64,000 nucleotides of DNA from Firmicutes bacterium HGW-Firmicutes-2 (GTDB lineage: Bacteria; Bacillota; Clostridia; Lachnospirales; Vallitaleaceae), in the NCBI GenBank assembly GCA_002841495.1, contig PGZV01000020.1:17533-81532 (forward strand), in the 5' to 3' direction. Below the pieces are notes generated by a model. The model was not told where the DNA came from and searched no databases. It was given only the letters and a program-made list of their open reading frames with translations. Positions 8,363 through 21,304 of the stretch are shown here, one piece after another. The translations under genes were made by a program, and so were the position numbers. Positions within the stretch are counted from its first letter, which is position 1, and each line of letters starts with the position of its first letter.

Positions 8363-8986
8363 TTAAGCTTCTGTACCATCACGCCAAGCTTCGAATTTTT
8401 TAATGGTTAAATCTAAAGTTTCTTTACTAAGTGATGGAAGTTCGCCGCCCCATATGGCTTCTGCTTCTTTATAACCGGCTTTTACAGCGTCCAGTAACAT
8501 ATCGGCTTTGGCTGGATCGCCACCGGATAGAGCTTTGGCAAATTCAAGGAAACGATCTGAAGTGGCTTTTGCGCCCCAGTATCCATCTTCTGCTACATCA
8601 GCTTTAGCCTTATCAATAGCATCTGGAGTGATTTCTATTCCAAGTTCAAGGGCAAGATCATCTGAAGTAGAGTCACCATTAATAAGCCTTTGCAAATAGC
8701 CTCTAAGTCCACCAAGTTGCTTAAGTGCTCCGTCTTTTACAGTAGTTCTAAAGAGATCAATAAGTCTTTGATCTGTTTCTTCCTTCATGGCACGTACTTT
8801 GTCCATGTCCGGTTTATAGCTGGCTTTAGCTGGTGTCTCATTGGATGTATAGTCAGCTGCTTTAGTTTCAGACTTATCTTGTGATTTCACTTTTTCATCA
8901 ACGGTTCCGTTTGACTTGTTTTTCTTATTTAATTCTGTTAGGTTTGTATTATTTTGTGGGTTATTGATATTCCCGATTGTATTCAT
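8363..8986 (-). CDS. Conserved hypothetical soluble protein
   Basis: A 207-residue protein on the minus strand. The first 60 residues are low-complexity, rich in Asn, Thr, Lys and Ser. The rest is helical with the segments G-Y-W-G-A-K-A-T-S-D-R, G-G-D-P-A-K and E-A-I-W-G-G-E-L-P. I have seen this G-Y-W-G...W-G-G-x-L-P pattern in uncharacterised bacterial proteins, some loosely named hydrogenase-4 component G, but no function follows. There is no signal peptide or membrane segment. A strong aaggagg-type site lies just upstream (8992-8999 on the complementary strand). Confidence 0.7.
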   Translation of the reverse strand: MNTIGNINNPQNNTNLTELNKKNKSNGTVDEKVKSQDKSETKAADYTSNETPAKASYKPDMDKVRAMKEETDQRLIDLFRTTVKDGALKQLGGLRGYLQRLINGDSTSDDLALELGIEITPDAIDKAKADVAEDGYWGAKATSDRFLEFAKALSGGDPAKADMLLDAVKAGYKEAEAIWGGELPSLSKETLDLTIKKFEAWRDGTEA

Positions 8987-9258
8987 GAGTCTTCCTCCTT
9001 GAAATATGATACCTATCCGTAGGTTTAATAGTCATCTCCTAGAGTATATCGACACAAAAGCATAAAGAGTTAATGGTTTAAGGGTTGATAATAAAGCGAA
9101 ATCAAATTTGAATAAATTATGAATAATCTATTAGAAGTTTATTATAAAAGCTTCATTATATAGACTTATGTAGGTAGGTGTGATAAGTTAATACTACAAC
9201 GAATAGGATAATAAAACAATAAGACGATGTATATAGATAGAATTTGGAGTTGATGAAT

Positions 9259-11556
9259 ATGAAATGTTCAATGTGCCGTGTGAACACAGCAATTGTATTT
9301 GTAACAAAAATGGAAAATGGTATAGCAAAGCGAGAAGGACTCTGCATTCCTTGTGCTCAAAAACAAGGCCTTGCACCACTAGATGCAATACTACAACAAA
9401 CAGGTATGTCACAAGAGGAATTTGATAATATCAGTGAGCAGATGACGGACATATTTGAAGATGTGGATATGGACCAGCTAACAGAAAGCTTAACAAAACC
9501 GGATGAGCATGGTAAAAACCATATATCTAATTTATTTAATTCGGCTTTTGCAAAGAACAATAATGACGAGGATATGACTTTTAAACAAGCGGAGCAAGAT
9601 ACCCAGGACGGAACGGTTAAAACTAAGGTCAAAAAATCAAACTCACCAAAAAGAAAAAACCTTGATGCTTATGGCATTAATCTAAATGAAAAAGCGCTTA
9701 ATCATGAAGTAGATCGTATTATTGGTCGTCATAGAGAAATCGATAGGGTTATTCAAATACTGAACCGTAGAACTAAAAATAATCCGGTGCTTATTGGTGA
9801 ACCAGGTGTGGGTAAGACGGCTATTGCAGAAGGATTAGCTGTCAGAATTGTAGAAGGGCAAGTGCCGACGAAGCTATTGAATGTGGAGGTCTATCTATTG
9901 GATCTGACTTCTGTTGTAGCCGGAACACAGTTTAGAGGTCAGTTTGAGACACGTATGAAAGCGATTCTGAAAGAAGCAACCTCAGAAGGCAATATTATAT
10001 TGGTTATTGATGAGGTCCATAGCATAGTGGGTGCAGGTGAAGCAGAAGGTGGCACGATGAATGCCGCCAATATATTAAAGCCGGCTCTAGCTAAAGGCGA
10101 GGTTCAGATTGTAGGTGCAACAACCCTTGAAGAATATCGAAAACACATTGAAAAAGATTCAGCCCTTGAAAGACGTTTTCAACCGGTTATTGTAGATGAA
10201 CCTTCCATTGAAGATTCTATCGAAATCATAAAGGGTATCAAAGATTATTATGAAGATTATCATAAAGTACACATATCTGACGAAGTTATTGTTAAGGCGG
10301 TTATGATGTCAGAACGTTATATCAGTGATCGATTTTTGCCGGACAAGGCAATTGATGTTATTGATGAAGCCGGCTCAAGAGCAAATCTCCTAAATGAAGG
10401 CTTGGTTGAGTTAGAAGCATTGAAAAACGAGTTGCAAAAAATTGTAATCGACAAAGAAGATGCAGCTGCCAATGATGATTATGAGAAGGCGGCAGATTGC
10501 AAAGTTGAAGAGCTTCGACTTAATGATAAGATTGGTAAGATCGAAAAAGAATGTAAGAATGTTGCTATTACAGAAGAAGATATTGCCTATGTTATAGAAG
10601 CATGGACAAAAATTCCTGTTCAATCCATAGCAGAGGATGAAGCTTATAAACTCATTAATCTTGAGGAACGTCTACATAGAAGAATCGTCGGTCAAGAAGA
10701 AGCGGTTAAAAAACTCTCAAGAGCAACAAGAAGAAGCCGATCCGGATTCAGCCGAAGGAAAAAACCATCATCCTTTGTTTTTGTCGGTCCGACTGGTGTT
10801 GGTAAGACGGAGTTATCCAAGGCTTTAGCGAGTGAATTGTTTGGTAATGAAGAAGCGTTAATCCGCTTTGATATGTCAGAGTTTATGGAAAAACATACAG
10901 TATCCAAATTAATCGGTGCACCTCCAGGTTACGTCGGTTATGATCAGGCCGGTCAATTGACAGAAAAAGTGCGTCGACGTCCTTACTCTGTACTATTGCT
11001 GGATGAGATCGAAAAAGCTCACTCTGATGTGTTCAATCTATTGCTTCAGATACTTGAAGACGGGCGGTTAACAGATGGTCAGGGGCGTACGGTTAACTTT
11101 GAAAATACAGTGATAATTATGACTTCGAATGCAGGGACAAGTCATAAAAACAATGGTATTGGTTTTGGTAAAGGTACGTATGCATCTTTAGAACAAACAA
11201 CGAAAGATGCTCTTAAAGATGTGTTTAAGCCGGAATTTCTCAACAGAATTGATGAAACCATCGTTTTTACAGAACTGAGTAAAAATGAGCTAAAAGATAT
11301 TATCGAATTGATGCTAAAAGATGTATTAAGTACAGCTAAAGACAAGCATATGACACTAAACGTAACAGATGAGGTAAAAGCATTTATCTTTGAAAATGGT
11401 TATGACCCTAAATATGGCGCTAGACCATTAAGAAGAGCAATTCAGAAGTACGTTGAAGACGAATTAGCGGAGTGCTATATTAAAGGTGTTATTAAAGAAG
11501 GTGACCATATAGAGGTGTATATGGAAGAGGATGGGCCAAAAGTAAGGGCTTTATAA
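9259..11556 (+). CDS. ClpE-type Clp/Hsp100 ATPase with N-terminal zinc finger
   Basis: About 765 residues. The N-terminus has a C4 zinc finger (Cys3, Cys6, Cys29, Cys32) in place of the Clp_N repeats of ClpC. The first AAA+ module has G-E-P-G-V-G-K-T at 180-187 and V-I-D-E as Walker B. A UVR-like coiled segment (about 400-430) follows, then a second AAA+ module with G-P-T-G-V-G-K-T at 510-517 and a C-terminal D2-small domain. This order is that of ClpE, which unfolds proteins for ClpP. I chose ATG 9259 because GGAG at 9246-9249 is nine bases away; ATG 9253 is too close. No CtsR-type operator was seen upstream. Confidence 0.9.
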   Translation: MKCSMCRVNTAIVFVTKMENGIAKREGLCIPCAQKQGLAPLDAILQQTGMSQEEFDNISEQMTDIFEDVDMDQLTESLTKPDEHGKNHISNLFNSAFAKNNNDEDMTFKQAEQDTQDGTVKTKVKKSNSPKRKNLDAYGINLNEKALNHEVDRIIGRHREIDRVIQILNRRTKNNPVLIGEPGVGKTAIAEGLAVRIVEGQVPTKLLNVEVYLLDLTSVVAGTQFRGQFETRMKAILKEATSEGNIILVIDEVHSIVGAGEAEGGTMNAANILKPALAKGEVQIVGATTLEEYRKHIEKDSALERRFQPVIVDEPSIEDSIEIIKGIKDYYEDYHKVHISDEVIVKAVMMSERYISDRFLPDKAIDVIDEAGSRANLLNEGLVELEALKNELQKIVIDKEDAAANDDYEKAADCKVEELRLNDKIGKIEKECKNVAITEEDIAYVIEAWTKIPVQSIAEDEAYKLINLEERLHRRIVGQEEAVKKLSRATRRSRSGFSRRKKPSSFVFVGPTGVGKTELSKALASELFGNEEALIRFDMSEFMEKHTVSKLIGAPPGYVGYDQAGQLTEKVRRRPYSVLLLDEIEKAHSDVFNLLLQILEDGRLTDGQGRTVNFENTVIIMTSNAGTSHKNNGIGFGKGTYASLEQTTKDALKDVFKPEFLNRIDETIVFTELSKNELKDIIELMLKDVLSTAKDKHMTLNVTDEVKAFIFENGYDPKYGARPLRRAIQKYVEDELAECYIKGVIKEGDHIEVYMEEDGPKVRAL

Positions 11557-11579
11557 TTTAATAAAATAAATATATACTC

Positions 11580-11627
11580 AAAGAAGGATCAATATCTCAT
11601 TATAGGTGGGATTTGTTCCTTCTTTTA
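11580..11627 (+). terminator. Terminator after the ClpE-type gene
   Basis: AAAGAAGGATCAA and TTTGTTCCTTCTTT form an imperfect stem followed by a T run, 24 bases after the stop codon. Confidence 0.7.
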
Positions 11628-11699
11628 AATCTTATAGAAGAATGTTCGGAAAAATATAGGAAAAATATGTTAATGAAATATTAAATATTACATTTTTTA

Positions 11700-11728
11700 T
11701 TGACATAATGCACAAAAGCATATACTAT
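11700..11728 (+). promoter_or_regulatory. Predicted sigma-A promoter of the LRAT-like gene
   Basis: TTGACA (11700-11705) and TACTAT (11723-11728) are separated by 17 bases. The start codon lies about 65 bases downstream. Confidence 0.65.
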
Positions 11729-11794
11729 TTATAATAGTGTTAATATCGGTGAAGATGTATTTACCACAGAAATAGTTATTAACAATGGGAGGCT

Positions 11795-12331
11795 ATGATG
11801 TTTGGAGACATTATTTATGTTGAGAGAAAGCCCATTCTTTTGGGGTCAACTAAGGTACGTGAAAACGAATACTCTAAATGGATAGATAAGCTGATATTTA
11901 GAACCATGAGTTATCGACATTTTGGCGTTGAGGTTGAGAATAATTGTGTTATACACTTTCATGCCAATAGCTTTCATATGAGAAAACACGCCGAAATCAA
12001 AAAGGTATCAATGGATACTTTCTTATTAGGTGGAGAAAAAGTGGTCTTACACCATATAAAAGATTGCTATACAAGAGAACTAATCGTATCAAGAGCTTAC
12101 AATGCATTGGGAAAAAGAGAAGAATGCTATAGTATTAATAAGAATAATTGCGAACACTTTGTATATTGGTGTGCAACCGGCAATCCTTATTCGACTCAGA
12201 CCTATTTTATTAATAAGGGTCAAGATGTATGGATGCTTAGGAAAAAAGTGGTGCCGTTCACCGTTAGAACAAAAAATAGAACTTTAAGACTGAGCATGGA
12301 TATTTATAAAAGAATTCTAAGAAGAGCATAA
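11795..12331 (+). CDS. LRAT/NlpC-P60-like protein
   Basis: A 178-residue protein with the lecithin retinol acyltransferase-like arrangement of the NlpC/P60 superfamily: Y-R-H-F-G-V-E-V (His42) early and N-N-C-E-H-F-V-Y-W-C (Cys119) later, in the circularly permuted order of this family. Relatives are thiol acyltransferases or hydrolases acting on lipids or peptides; the substrate here is unknown. It has no signal peptide. The second ATG (11798) is better spaced from GGGAGG (11787-11792) and may be the real start. It forms its own transcription unit. Confidence 0.75.
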   Translation: MMFGDIIYVERKPILLGSTKVRENEYSKWIDKLIFRTMSYRHFGVEVENNCVIHFHANSFHMRKHAEIKKVSMDTFLLGGEKVVLHHIKDCYTRELIVSRAYNALGKREECYSINKNNCEHFVYWCATGNPYSTQTYFINKGQDVWMLRKKVVPFTVRTKNRTLRLSMDIYKRILRRA

Positions 12332-12406
12332 GTCCTTATGAAGGGCTTATCTTTACATAAAACTAACTCAAATAAAATCAACTAGTAAAAAAGCTAATAA
12401 AAATAA

Positions 12407-12435
12407 TTGACGAACACTAAAATTTATGGTAATAT
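12407..12435 (+). promoter_or_regulatory. Predicted promoter of the beta-glucoside operon
   Basis: TTGACG (12407-12412) and TAATAT (12430-12435) with a 17-base spacer, 45 bases upstream of the antiterminator RNA. Transcription from here would pass through the RAT/terminator before bglA. Confidence 0.7.
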
Positions 12436-12479
12436 TGCATTAATAAATATGAATAAAGTAACACAATACCTCAATTTGT

Positions 12480-12508
12480 GGATTGTGACTGTGTTTGCAG
12501 GCAAGACC
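12480..12508 (+). promoter_or_regulatory. Ribonucleic antiterminator (RAT) for a LicT/BglG-type protein
   Basis: A 29-base imperfect hairpin beginning GGATTGTGACTG and ending GCAGGCAAGACC. It closely follows the known RAT pattern of bgl/lic leaders (GGATTGTTACTG...GCAGGCAAAACC). Its 3' end overlaps the start of the terminator stem at 12502, so protein binding here would block terminator formation. The PRD antiterminator encoded at 16213 is the obvious binder. Confidence 0.9.
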
Positions 12509-12562
12509 AAGATTGTTGATACGTAGCAGTAGCTATATGTCATCAAGACTGGTCTTTTTTAT
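12502..12562 (+). terminator. Conditional terminator of the beta-glucoside operon leader
   Basis: AAGACCAAGATTGTTGAT pairs imperfectly with ATCAAGACTGGTCTT (12541-12555) and is followed by TTTTTATTT. It overlaps the RAT by a few bases, giving two mutually exclusive structures. Confidence 0.85.
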
Positions 12563-12575
12563 TTGCAAAAAGTAA

Positions 12576-14036
<1,461 letters not shown>

Positions 14037-14072
14037 ATGTATGGATATAAAATAGCTAAAAATAAAATCTAA

Positions 14073-15992
<1,920 letters not shown>

Positions 15993-16212
15993 TTAAGGTT
16001 GACATGGTTTAAGACACATGATAATTTATAACTATATATAATTGATAATATAAAATTATGATTGTCTCTTTGCAAGCTTAAACTTATTATAAGTTGTGTG
16101 TTAGTAGATTGATTTTATAATGAGTTTGAGTTTTGCATAACCAATATTGATTCATATAGACCTCACTACGCATTTGAAATGGTTTGATAAATAATGAAAT
16201 CTAGGTGATTAA
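15993..16212 (+). other. AT-rich spacer between IIBCA and the antiterminator gene
   Basis: Only AT-rich sequence is seen. There is no clear terminator hairpin, so read-through from the operon into the antiterminator gene is plausible. Confidence 0.4.
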
Positions 16213-17049
16213 ATGAAAATCAAGAAGGTTTTGAACAATAATGCTGTCATTGCACTGAATGACAAAAATGAGGAATTAGTGGTGACAGGGCTTGGTCTAG
16301 CCTTTCAAAAAAGACCCGGAGAATATCTAGCTGTTGAGAAAATCGAACGAATTTTTACGATGGAGAATAAAGAGATATCTAGAAAACTTAGAGATTTAAT
16401 TAGTGAAATTCCCTTGCAGTATGTTGAGGTAACTGAAGAAATTATCACATATGCAAAGGAAAAAAATGGTAAAAACTTGAATGAGAATATTTATCTGACA
16501 TTGACAGACCATATATCTTTTGCTATAGAAAGAAGTAAACAAGAGATTAATATGTCAAACCCAATGAAATGGGAAATTCGAAGGTTCTATGAAGATGAGT
16601 ACAATATTGGCTTAGCTGCACTTGATATTATTAATAATAGACTAGGTGTAGAATTACCTAAGGATGAGGCTGCTTCCATTGCTATGCATTTGGTAAATGC
16701 AGAACTAAACGAAGAAATGCCAAAAGTTGTCAATATGATCAAAATCATTCAAGATGCTTTGAATATCATAAAATACCATTATAGGGTAGAATTAGAAGAA
16801 GACAGTCTCAGTTATCAAAGATTGGTTACCCATTTAAAGTTTTTTGCGCAACGGATTATCAACTGTGAGAATACAGATAAATCAGAGGACCATTTGTTTG
16901 AGATTATAAGTCGACAATATGAAGAAGCTTACCTATGTGCTCAGAAGATAAAAAAATATGCCAAAGAGAAATATGATTTCATTATTTCTAAAGCAGAGTT
17001 AACTTACTTAATAGTACACATTGAAAGAGTTATAGTAAGCCACAAATAA
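16213..17049 (+). CDS. PRD-containing transcription antiterminator, LicT/BglG type
   Basis: A 278-residue protein, the usual LicT/BglG length. Residues 1-55 form the CAT RNA-binding domain, including N-N-N-A-V-I-A and G-x-G-L-A-F-Q-K-R-P-G. Two PTS-regulation domains follow, with histidines in D-H-I-S-F-A-I-E-R and M-H-L-V-N-A-E (PRD1) and H-L-K-F-F-A-Q-R and H-I-E-R-V (PRD2). It should bind the RAT at 12480-12508 when beta-glucoside is being transported, letting transcription enter the operon. Phosphorylation of the PRD histidines by the PTS normally controls this. Confidence 0.93.
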   Translation: MKIKKVLNNNAVIALNDKNEELVVTGLGLAFQKRPGEYLAVEKIERIFTMENKEISRKLRDLISEIPLQYVEVTEEIITYAKEKNGKNLNENIYLTLTDHISFAIERSKQEINMSNPMKWEIRRFYEDEYNIGLAALDIINNRLGVELPKDEAASIAMHLVNAELNEEMPKVVNMIKIIQDALNIIKYHYRVELEEDSLSYQRLVTHLKFFAQRIINCENTDKSEDHLFEIISRQYEEAYLCAQKIKKYAKEKYDFIISKAELTYLIVHIERVIVSHK

Positions 17050-17084
17050 AGCTGCAACAAATAATCAACTTGAGGGTGATAATC

Positions 17085-17930
17085 ATGTCTTATAAATTAA
17101 TTTGCTTAGATTTAGATGGCACTTTGTTAACATCACAACATACTATTAGTGAGGCCAACCTAGCAGTACTGCGTGCTCTTGAAGATCAAGGTATAAGAAT
17201 TGCTATTGTGTCGGGTCGCTCAGGATACGATGCAAAACATCATGCTAGAACAATTAGTAATAAAACATTTTATATCGGTTCAAATGGTGCCATAGTTGGT
17301 AATGTTGCCACAGGCGAAATCATCGCAGAAACCAATATAAGCAAAGGTAATCTAAGAAAAATAGTTTCATATGCAAGAGAAACCAGAATTAAACCGATAG
17401 TATTTACTAAGAATGAGACCATAATTCATGGACCAAGGGATTATTTTATGCATCTTTACCTGAATAGAAAGCATAAGACTAAGATGAATGCATATTTACG
17501 GTTTGTGCCGAGTCATAGAAAAATGAAATGTTTAATAGCCCATGAAGATACCGGAATTCAAAAGGTGGTATTTTTTATTACCAATAAATATAAAGCGGAT
17601 CAAATAGAAAAAGAGCTCAAGGCACAAGATGACTTTGAAGTTGCAAGAACATCTCTTATTTGTTTTGAAGTGACAGAAAAAGGTATGAATAAAAGCGATG
17701 GTATAAGAAGATTAATCGAACACCTGAATATAAAAAAAGAAGAGGTTATGGCTTTCGGAGATAGTGAAAATGATTATGCAATGCTATCATATGTAGGGTA
17801 TGGCGTTGCTATGGGTAATGCTCCGAATAGGATTAAAGCAGTAGCAGATAAAATAACAGACACCAACGATCAAGATGGTGTTGCAAATGAGCTAAAGAAC
17901 ATCTTTTCAGATATTTCTTATAGTAGTTAG
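17085..17930 (+). CDS. Cof-type HAD-IIB family hydrolase
   Basis: A 281-residue sugar-phosphate phosphatase-like protein. D-L-D-G-T-L at 9-14 holds the nucleophile and acid/base aspartates, V-S-G-R is motif II, and G-D-S-E-N-D-Y-A-M near the C-terminus is motif IV. The class IIB cap lies between. The start ATG 17085 follows a gagggtga site. It begins 35 bases after the antiterminator gene and could be read from the bgl operon; the substrate is unknown. Confidence 0.88.
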   Translation: MSYKLICLDLDGTLLTSQHTISEANLAVLRALEDQGIRIAIVSGRSGYDAKHHARTISNKTFYIGSNGAIVGNVATGEIIAETNISKGNLRKIVSYARETRIKPIVFTKNETIIHGPRDYFMHLYLNRKHKTKMNAYLRFVPSHRKMKCLIAHEDTGIQKVVFFITNKYKADQIEKELKAQDDFEVARTSLICFEVTEKGMNKSDGIRRLIEHLNIKKEEVMAFGDSENDYAMLSYVGYGVAMGNAPNRIKAVADKITDTNDQDGVANELKNIFSDISYSS

Positions 17931-17937
17931 TATAAGA

Positions 17938-17965
17938 GCACCGGATTATCCGGTGCATTTTTATA
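17938..17965 (+). terminator. Terminator after the bgl/HAD cluster
   Basis: GCACCGGAT and ATCCGGTGC form a near-perfect stem with a tiny loop followed by ATTTTTAT, just after the HAD gene. Confidence 0.9.
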
Positions 17966-18025
17966 TTTAAGTGTAAATTTTTAGTAATTTTGACCTTTAT
18001 AGCAATATGTTGATAGAACTTATCA

Positions 18026-18053
18026 TTTACAAAAATATAACCTATGATATACT
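18026..18053 (+). promoter_or_regulatory. Predicted promoter of gnd-zwf
   Basis: TTTACA (18026-18031) and TATACT (18048-18053) with a 16-base spacer, about 130 bases upstream of gnd. Confidence 0.6.
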
Positions 18054-18087
18054 GTTAATAAAGATTTCACTCTTATAAGAACATAAA

Positions 18088-18117
18088 TTGACATCAATGA
18101 GCAGATATAGATGTCAA
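18088..18117 (+). promoter_or_regulatory. Perfect inverted repeat in the gnd leader
   Basis: TTGACATC and GATGTCAA are separated by 14 bases and lie between the predicted promoter and gnd. It may be an operator or an RNA hairpin; no T run follows, so it is not a simple terminator. Confidence 0.6.
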
Positions 18118-18186
18118 TAAAATGACAGATTAACCATAACAAACTGATTAGACATAATCTAAAACGTGCATGCAAGGAGGATATAT

Positions 18187-19083
18187 ATGAAAATAGGATT
18201 AATAGGACTTGGGAAAATGGGTTATAACTTAGCCCTTAACATGCGTGATAAAGGACTGGACATAGGTGTTTACAACCGAAGTAAGGAGCCACGAGAAGAA
18301 ATAAAAAATGAAGGTGTTCAAACTTTTGACACAATCGAAAGCTTGGTAGATGCTTTAGAATCACCTAAGGTAGTTTGGATTATGGTCACAGCTGGGCCAG
18401 CAACTGAAGCCATTATTGAGCAGGTTACACCGTTGTTGTCACCAGGCGATATCATTGTCGACGGTGGTAATTCTAGGTTCACAGACACCCTTAGAAGAGG
18501 AGATGCTCTAGAAGAAAAGGGTATATACTTTGTGGATGCCGGCACCTCTGGTGGAACAGATGGGGCTAGATACGGTGCTTGTATGATGGTTGGTGGTGAC
18601 GAGAAGGCAATTGCTACACTGGAACCTTATTTCAAGGTTCTTAATGTAGAAGAAGGATACTTACACTGTGGAAAACGTGGATCAGGGCATTATGTGAAGA
18701 TGGTACATAATGGGATTGAATATGGTATGATGCAAGCTGTGGGTGAAGGACTAGAGATTATTAGAAGGTCTGAATTTGACGTTGATTTTGAAAAAGTGGC
18801 CAATGTATGGAATCATGGATCAATTATCGCCGGTTATCTTATGCAAATGACAAAACAAGCTTTTGAAAACAATGGTATGTTAGAAGATATCATTCCACGT
18901 ATTGATGCTTTAGGAGAAGGGCAATGGACAGTGGAAGAGGCTATTAGACTTGGCGTTTCTGCACCGGTGATTACTCAATCCTTATTTATTAGAAACGCAT
19001 CTAAAGATGATGGCAAATTCTCAGACCGTGTTGTTGCAGCCCTTAGAAATGAATTTGGTGGTCACCCATTACATAAAAGGTAG
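18187..19083 (+). CDS. gnd: Decarboxylating 6-phosphogluconate dehydrogenase (short form)
   Basis: A 298-residue enzyme that oxidises and decarboxylates 6-phosphogluconate to ribulose 5-phosphate. The coenzyme-binding motif G-L-G-K-M-G is at residues 7-12, V-D-G-G-N-S and the catalytic-lysine segment G-S-G-H-Y-V-K-M-V-H-N-G-I-E-Y-G-M-M-Q are both clear. The length matches the short, often NAD-dependent form rather than the 470-residue form. The start ATG 18187 follows aaggagg (18174-18180). It is nine bases upstream of zwf and the two form one pathway unit. Confidence 0.93.
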   Translation: MKIGLIGLGKMGYNLALNMRDKGLDIGVYNRSKEPREEIKNEGVQTFDTIESLVDALESPKVVWIMVTAGPATEAIIEQVTPLLSPGDIIVDGGNSRFTDTLRRGDALEEKGIYFVDAGTSGGTDGARYGACMMVGGDEKAIATLEPYFKVLNVEEGYLHCGKRGSGHYVKMVHNGIEYGMMQAVGEGLEIIRRSEFDVDFEKVANVWNHGSIIAGYLMQMTKQAFENNGMLEDIIPRIDALGEGQWTVEEAIRLGVSAPVITQSLFIRNASKDDGKFSDRVVAALRNEFGGHPLHKR

Positions 19084-19091
19084 GTGAGTGT

Positions 19092-20537
19092 ATGGAGAAT
19101 CAAAATGTATTATTTACCATTTTTGGTGGGACAGGTGATTTGACGTATTACAAACTGATACCTGCGTTTTATCAACTATTCCTAGGTGGTCGTTTACTAA
19201 ATGATATGACCATTATCGTACTTGGAAGAAAAGATAAAGATACCACAACATATAGGGATGAAGTTAGAGAAATTCTCATGAAGAAGATTTCTAACTTTAA
19301 TGAAAATATATTTGTAGCGTTTAGTGCTAAGCTTCATTACTATAAGATGAATTTTGAAAAACCGGAAGCATATGAAGGATTAAATACCTTTATGGAGAGT
19401 AAAAATTGCCCCAATCGAATTTTTTATTTAGCGACTGCCCCTAAGTTTTTCCCTTTTATATCGGAACAACTTAAGGACAATAAACTTCTAGACATTGAAG
19501 GCTATGCAAGAGCAGTTTTTGAAAAACCTTTTGGATATGACCTTGAATCAGCGGAAGAAATCAATGCAACCATATCGGATATCTTTGGAGAGGACCATAT
19601 TTTTAGAATTGACCATTATCTTGGAAAAGAGATGATTCAAAACATTAACACTGTTCGATTCTCAAATCAAATATTTAGTGCCATATGGAATAAAGAGTCT
19701 ATAGACAATATTCAGATTACGGTTAAAGAAAAAGATGGCGTAAAAGACAGAGGTGGCTATTATGACCACGCCGGCGCATTAAGAGACATGGTGCAGAACC
19801 ACTTATTGCAGATATTAGCTCTCGTAGCTATGGAACCACCAAAGAGTCTTAACAATCACGGTATTAGAGAAGAGAAAGTTAAGGTTCTTCAGAATTTGAG
19901 TATTGAAACGGAACTGGAAAGCCATACCAATCTAATTTTCGGTCAGTATGAAGGGTATAGAGACGAAGTTAAGGTCGATCCCAATTCAAATACTGAGACT
20001 TTTGTTGCCATGAAATGCTTTGTAAAAAGTCCGAGATGGGAAGGGGTTCCTTTTTACCTAAGGACAGGAAAAGGTCTTGATGGTGGTGAAGCTAAGATTG
20101 TTATAGAGTTTAAAGTAGATGGATCAAGTACACCCCTTAATGCTGAGAAAATACCTAACTTACTGATTATAAAAATACAACCGGACGAAGGCGTATATTT
20201 ACGCATTAATACAAAAGAACCACGTAGTGAAAGCAATTTAATGTCCGTCAACCTAAGTTATTGTCAGTCTTGTGATATTTTTTACAAATCGCCGGATGCC
20301 TATGAAAGGTTGTTATTAGACATATTAAATGGTGATACGGCTATGTTTACAGGATGGGAAGAAGTGAAGAGTGCTTGGGAATTGATTTCAGAAGTTGTAA
20401 AAAAATGTCCGGACAAATCAAAATACCTAGATACCTATCCTATAGGTTCAGATGGACCGGCTTCTGCTCATAGAATGATTAAAATGGATGGTAGACATTG
20501 GTGGCGACTGGATGATCTGAATAATGATTCTGAGTAA
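19092..20537 (+). CDS. zwf: Glucose-6-phosphate 1-dehydrogenase
   Basis: A 481-residue enzyme that makes 6-phosphogluconolactone and reduced pyridine nucleotide. The nucleotide-binding motif F-G-G-T-G-D-L is at 11-17 and the active-site signature R-I-D-H-Y-L-G-K-E is at 172-180, with the catalytic histidine H-A-G-x-L-R-D further on. The length is close to the family norm. It starts eight bases after gnd, so both enzymes of the oxidative pentose phosphate path are co-expressed. No lactonase gene is adjacent. Confidence 0.95.
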   Translation: MENQNVLFTIFGGTGDLTYYKLIPAFYQLFLGGRLLNDMTIIVLGRKDKDTTTYRDEVREILMKKISNFNENIFVAFSAKLHYYKMNFEKPEAYEGLNTFMESKNCPNRIFYLATAPKFFPFISEQLKDNKLLDIEGYARAVFEKPFGYDLESAEEINATISDIFGEDHIFRIDHYLGKEMIQNINTVRFSNQIFSAIWNKESIDNIQITVKEKDGVKDRGGYYDHAGALRDMVQNHLLQILALVAMEPPKSLNNHGIREEKVKVLQNLSIETELESHTNLIFGQYEGYRDEVKVDPNSNTETFVAMKCFVKSPRWEGVPFYLRTGKGLDGGEAKIVIEFKVDGSSTPLNAEKIPNLLIIKIQPDEGVYLRINTKEPRSESNLMSVNLSYCQSCDIFYKSPDAYERLLLDILNGDTAMFTGWEEVKSAWELISEVVKKCPDKSKYLDTYPIGSDGPASAHRMIKMDGRHWWRLDDLNNDSE

Positions 20538-20563
20538 ATATTTTGAATAAGATTGGAGATAAT

Positions 20564-21181
20564 ATGAAGATATATGATGTATCCATGATCATTGAACCGG
20601 ATATCATGGTTTATAAGAATTATGAAAGTAAAAAGCCGATCTTTACCAATGCTTCGAATTTTGATACTGGAAGTCACTATGAAACAGATCTTAAAATGAA
20701 TCTTCATACAGGTACCCATATTGATGCGCCTCTACACATGATTAGAGATGGCCTTACTATGGAACATTTTGATTTGAGTCGCTTTATCACAAAAGTCAGA
20801 GTGCTTGATTTGACGCATGTAATAGGTATGATATCATCGATGGATTTGAAAGATAAGGAAGTTGAAAAAGGTGAGTTTCTCCTGTTTAAGACGAGAAATT
20901 CATATGAGGAGCACTTTAACAATCAATTCATATCCTTATCGGAAGAGGGTGCAACTTATTTGGCGGAACTTGGCATCCTTGGCGTAGGAACAGATGGATT
21001 GGGCATAGAACGGGATCAACCGGAACATGGAACACATAAAAGACTTTTTAATGCGGATATTATGATTATTGAGGGTCTTAGACTAAAGCACATTGAAGAA
21101 GGTCGCTATGATATGATAGCCTTGCCCCTTAAGATAGCTGATGTTGAGGCTTCTCCCGCTAGAGTCGTTCTAATGAAGTGA
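20564..21181 (+). CDS. Cyclase family protein (kynurenine formamidase-like)
   Basis: A 205-residue protein of the cyclase family (PF04199). The metal-binding motif H-T-G-T-H-I-D-A-P-L-H is at about 50-60, and a second set of conserved residues is in G-T-D-G-L-G-I-E. Members hydrolyse formylkynurenine or related amides; nothing here identifies the substrate, and no tryptophan catabolism genes are near. The start ATG 20564 follows ttggaga (20553-20559); the upstream TTG at 20543 lacks a site. It is 26 bases behind zwf. Confidence 0.85.
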   Translation: MKIYDVSMIIEPDIMVYKNYESKKPIFTNASNFDTGSHYETDLKMNLHTGTHIDAPLHMIRDGLTMEHFDLSRFITKVRVLDLTHVIGMISSMDLKDKEVEKGEFLLFKTRNSYEEHFNNQFISLSEEGATYLAELGILGVGTDGLGIERDQPEHGTHKRLFNADIMIIEGLRLKHIEEGRYDMIALPLKIADVEASPARVVLMK

Positions 21182-21186
21182 AAAAT

Positions 21187-21238
21187 AAAGAGCATCAGGT
21201 TTGCAATTATTTTGCGAGTCGGATGTTTTTTTATTTAA
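21187..21238 (+). terminator. Weak terminator-like hairpin
   Basis: CATCAGGTTTGCAA and TTGCGAGTCGGATG can pair imperfectly and are followed by seven T residues. It would end the gnd-zwf-cyclase unit. Confidence 0.5.
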
Positions 21239-21253
21239 TGAAGAAGGTAAAGC

Positions 21254-21271
21254 GTCAACTAGAAAGTTGAC
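21254..21271 (+). promoter_or_regulatory. Dyad upstream of the solute-binding/GTPase/ATPase operon
   Basis: GTCAACT and AGTTGAC form a perfect 7-base inverted repeat with a 4-base centre. It lies about 90 bases upstream of the predicted transcription start and may be a second regulator site. Confidence 0.5.
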
Positions 21272-21304
21272 TTTCCATTAAACAAAGTTGAGTTTAACGC
21301 AATG

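Noticed and set aside
9061..9258. CtsR operator upstream of the ClpE-type gene
   Set aside because: No heptad repeat of the GGTCAAA type was found.
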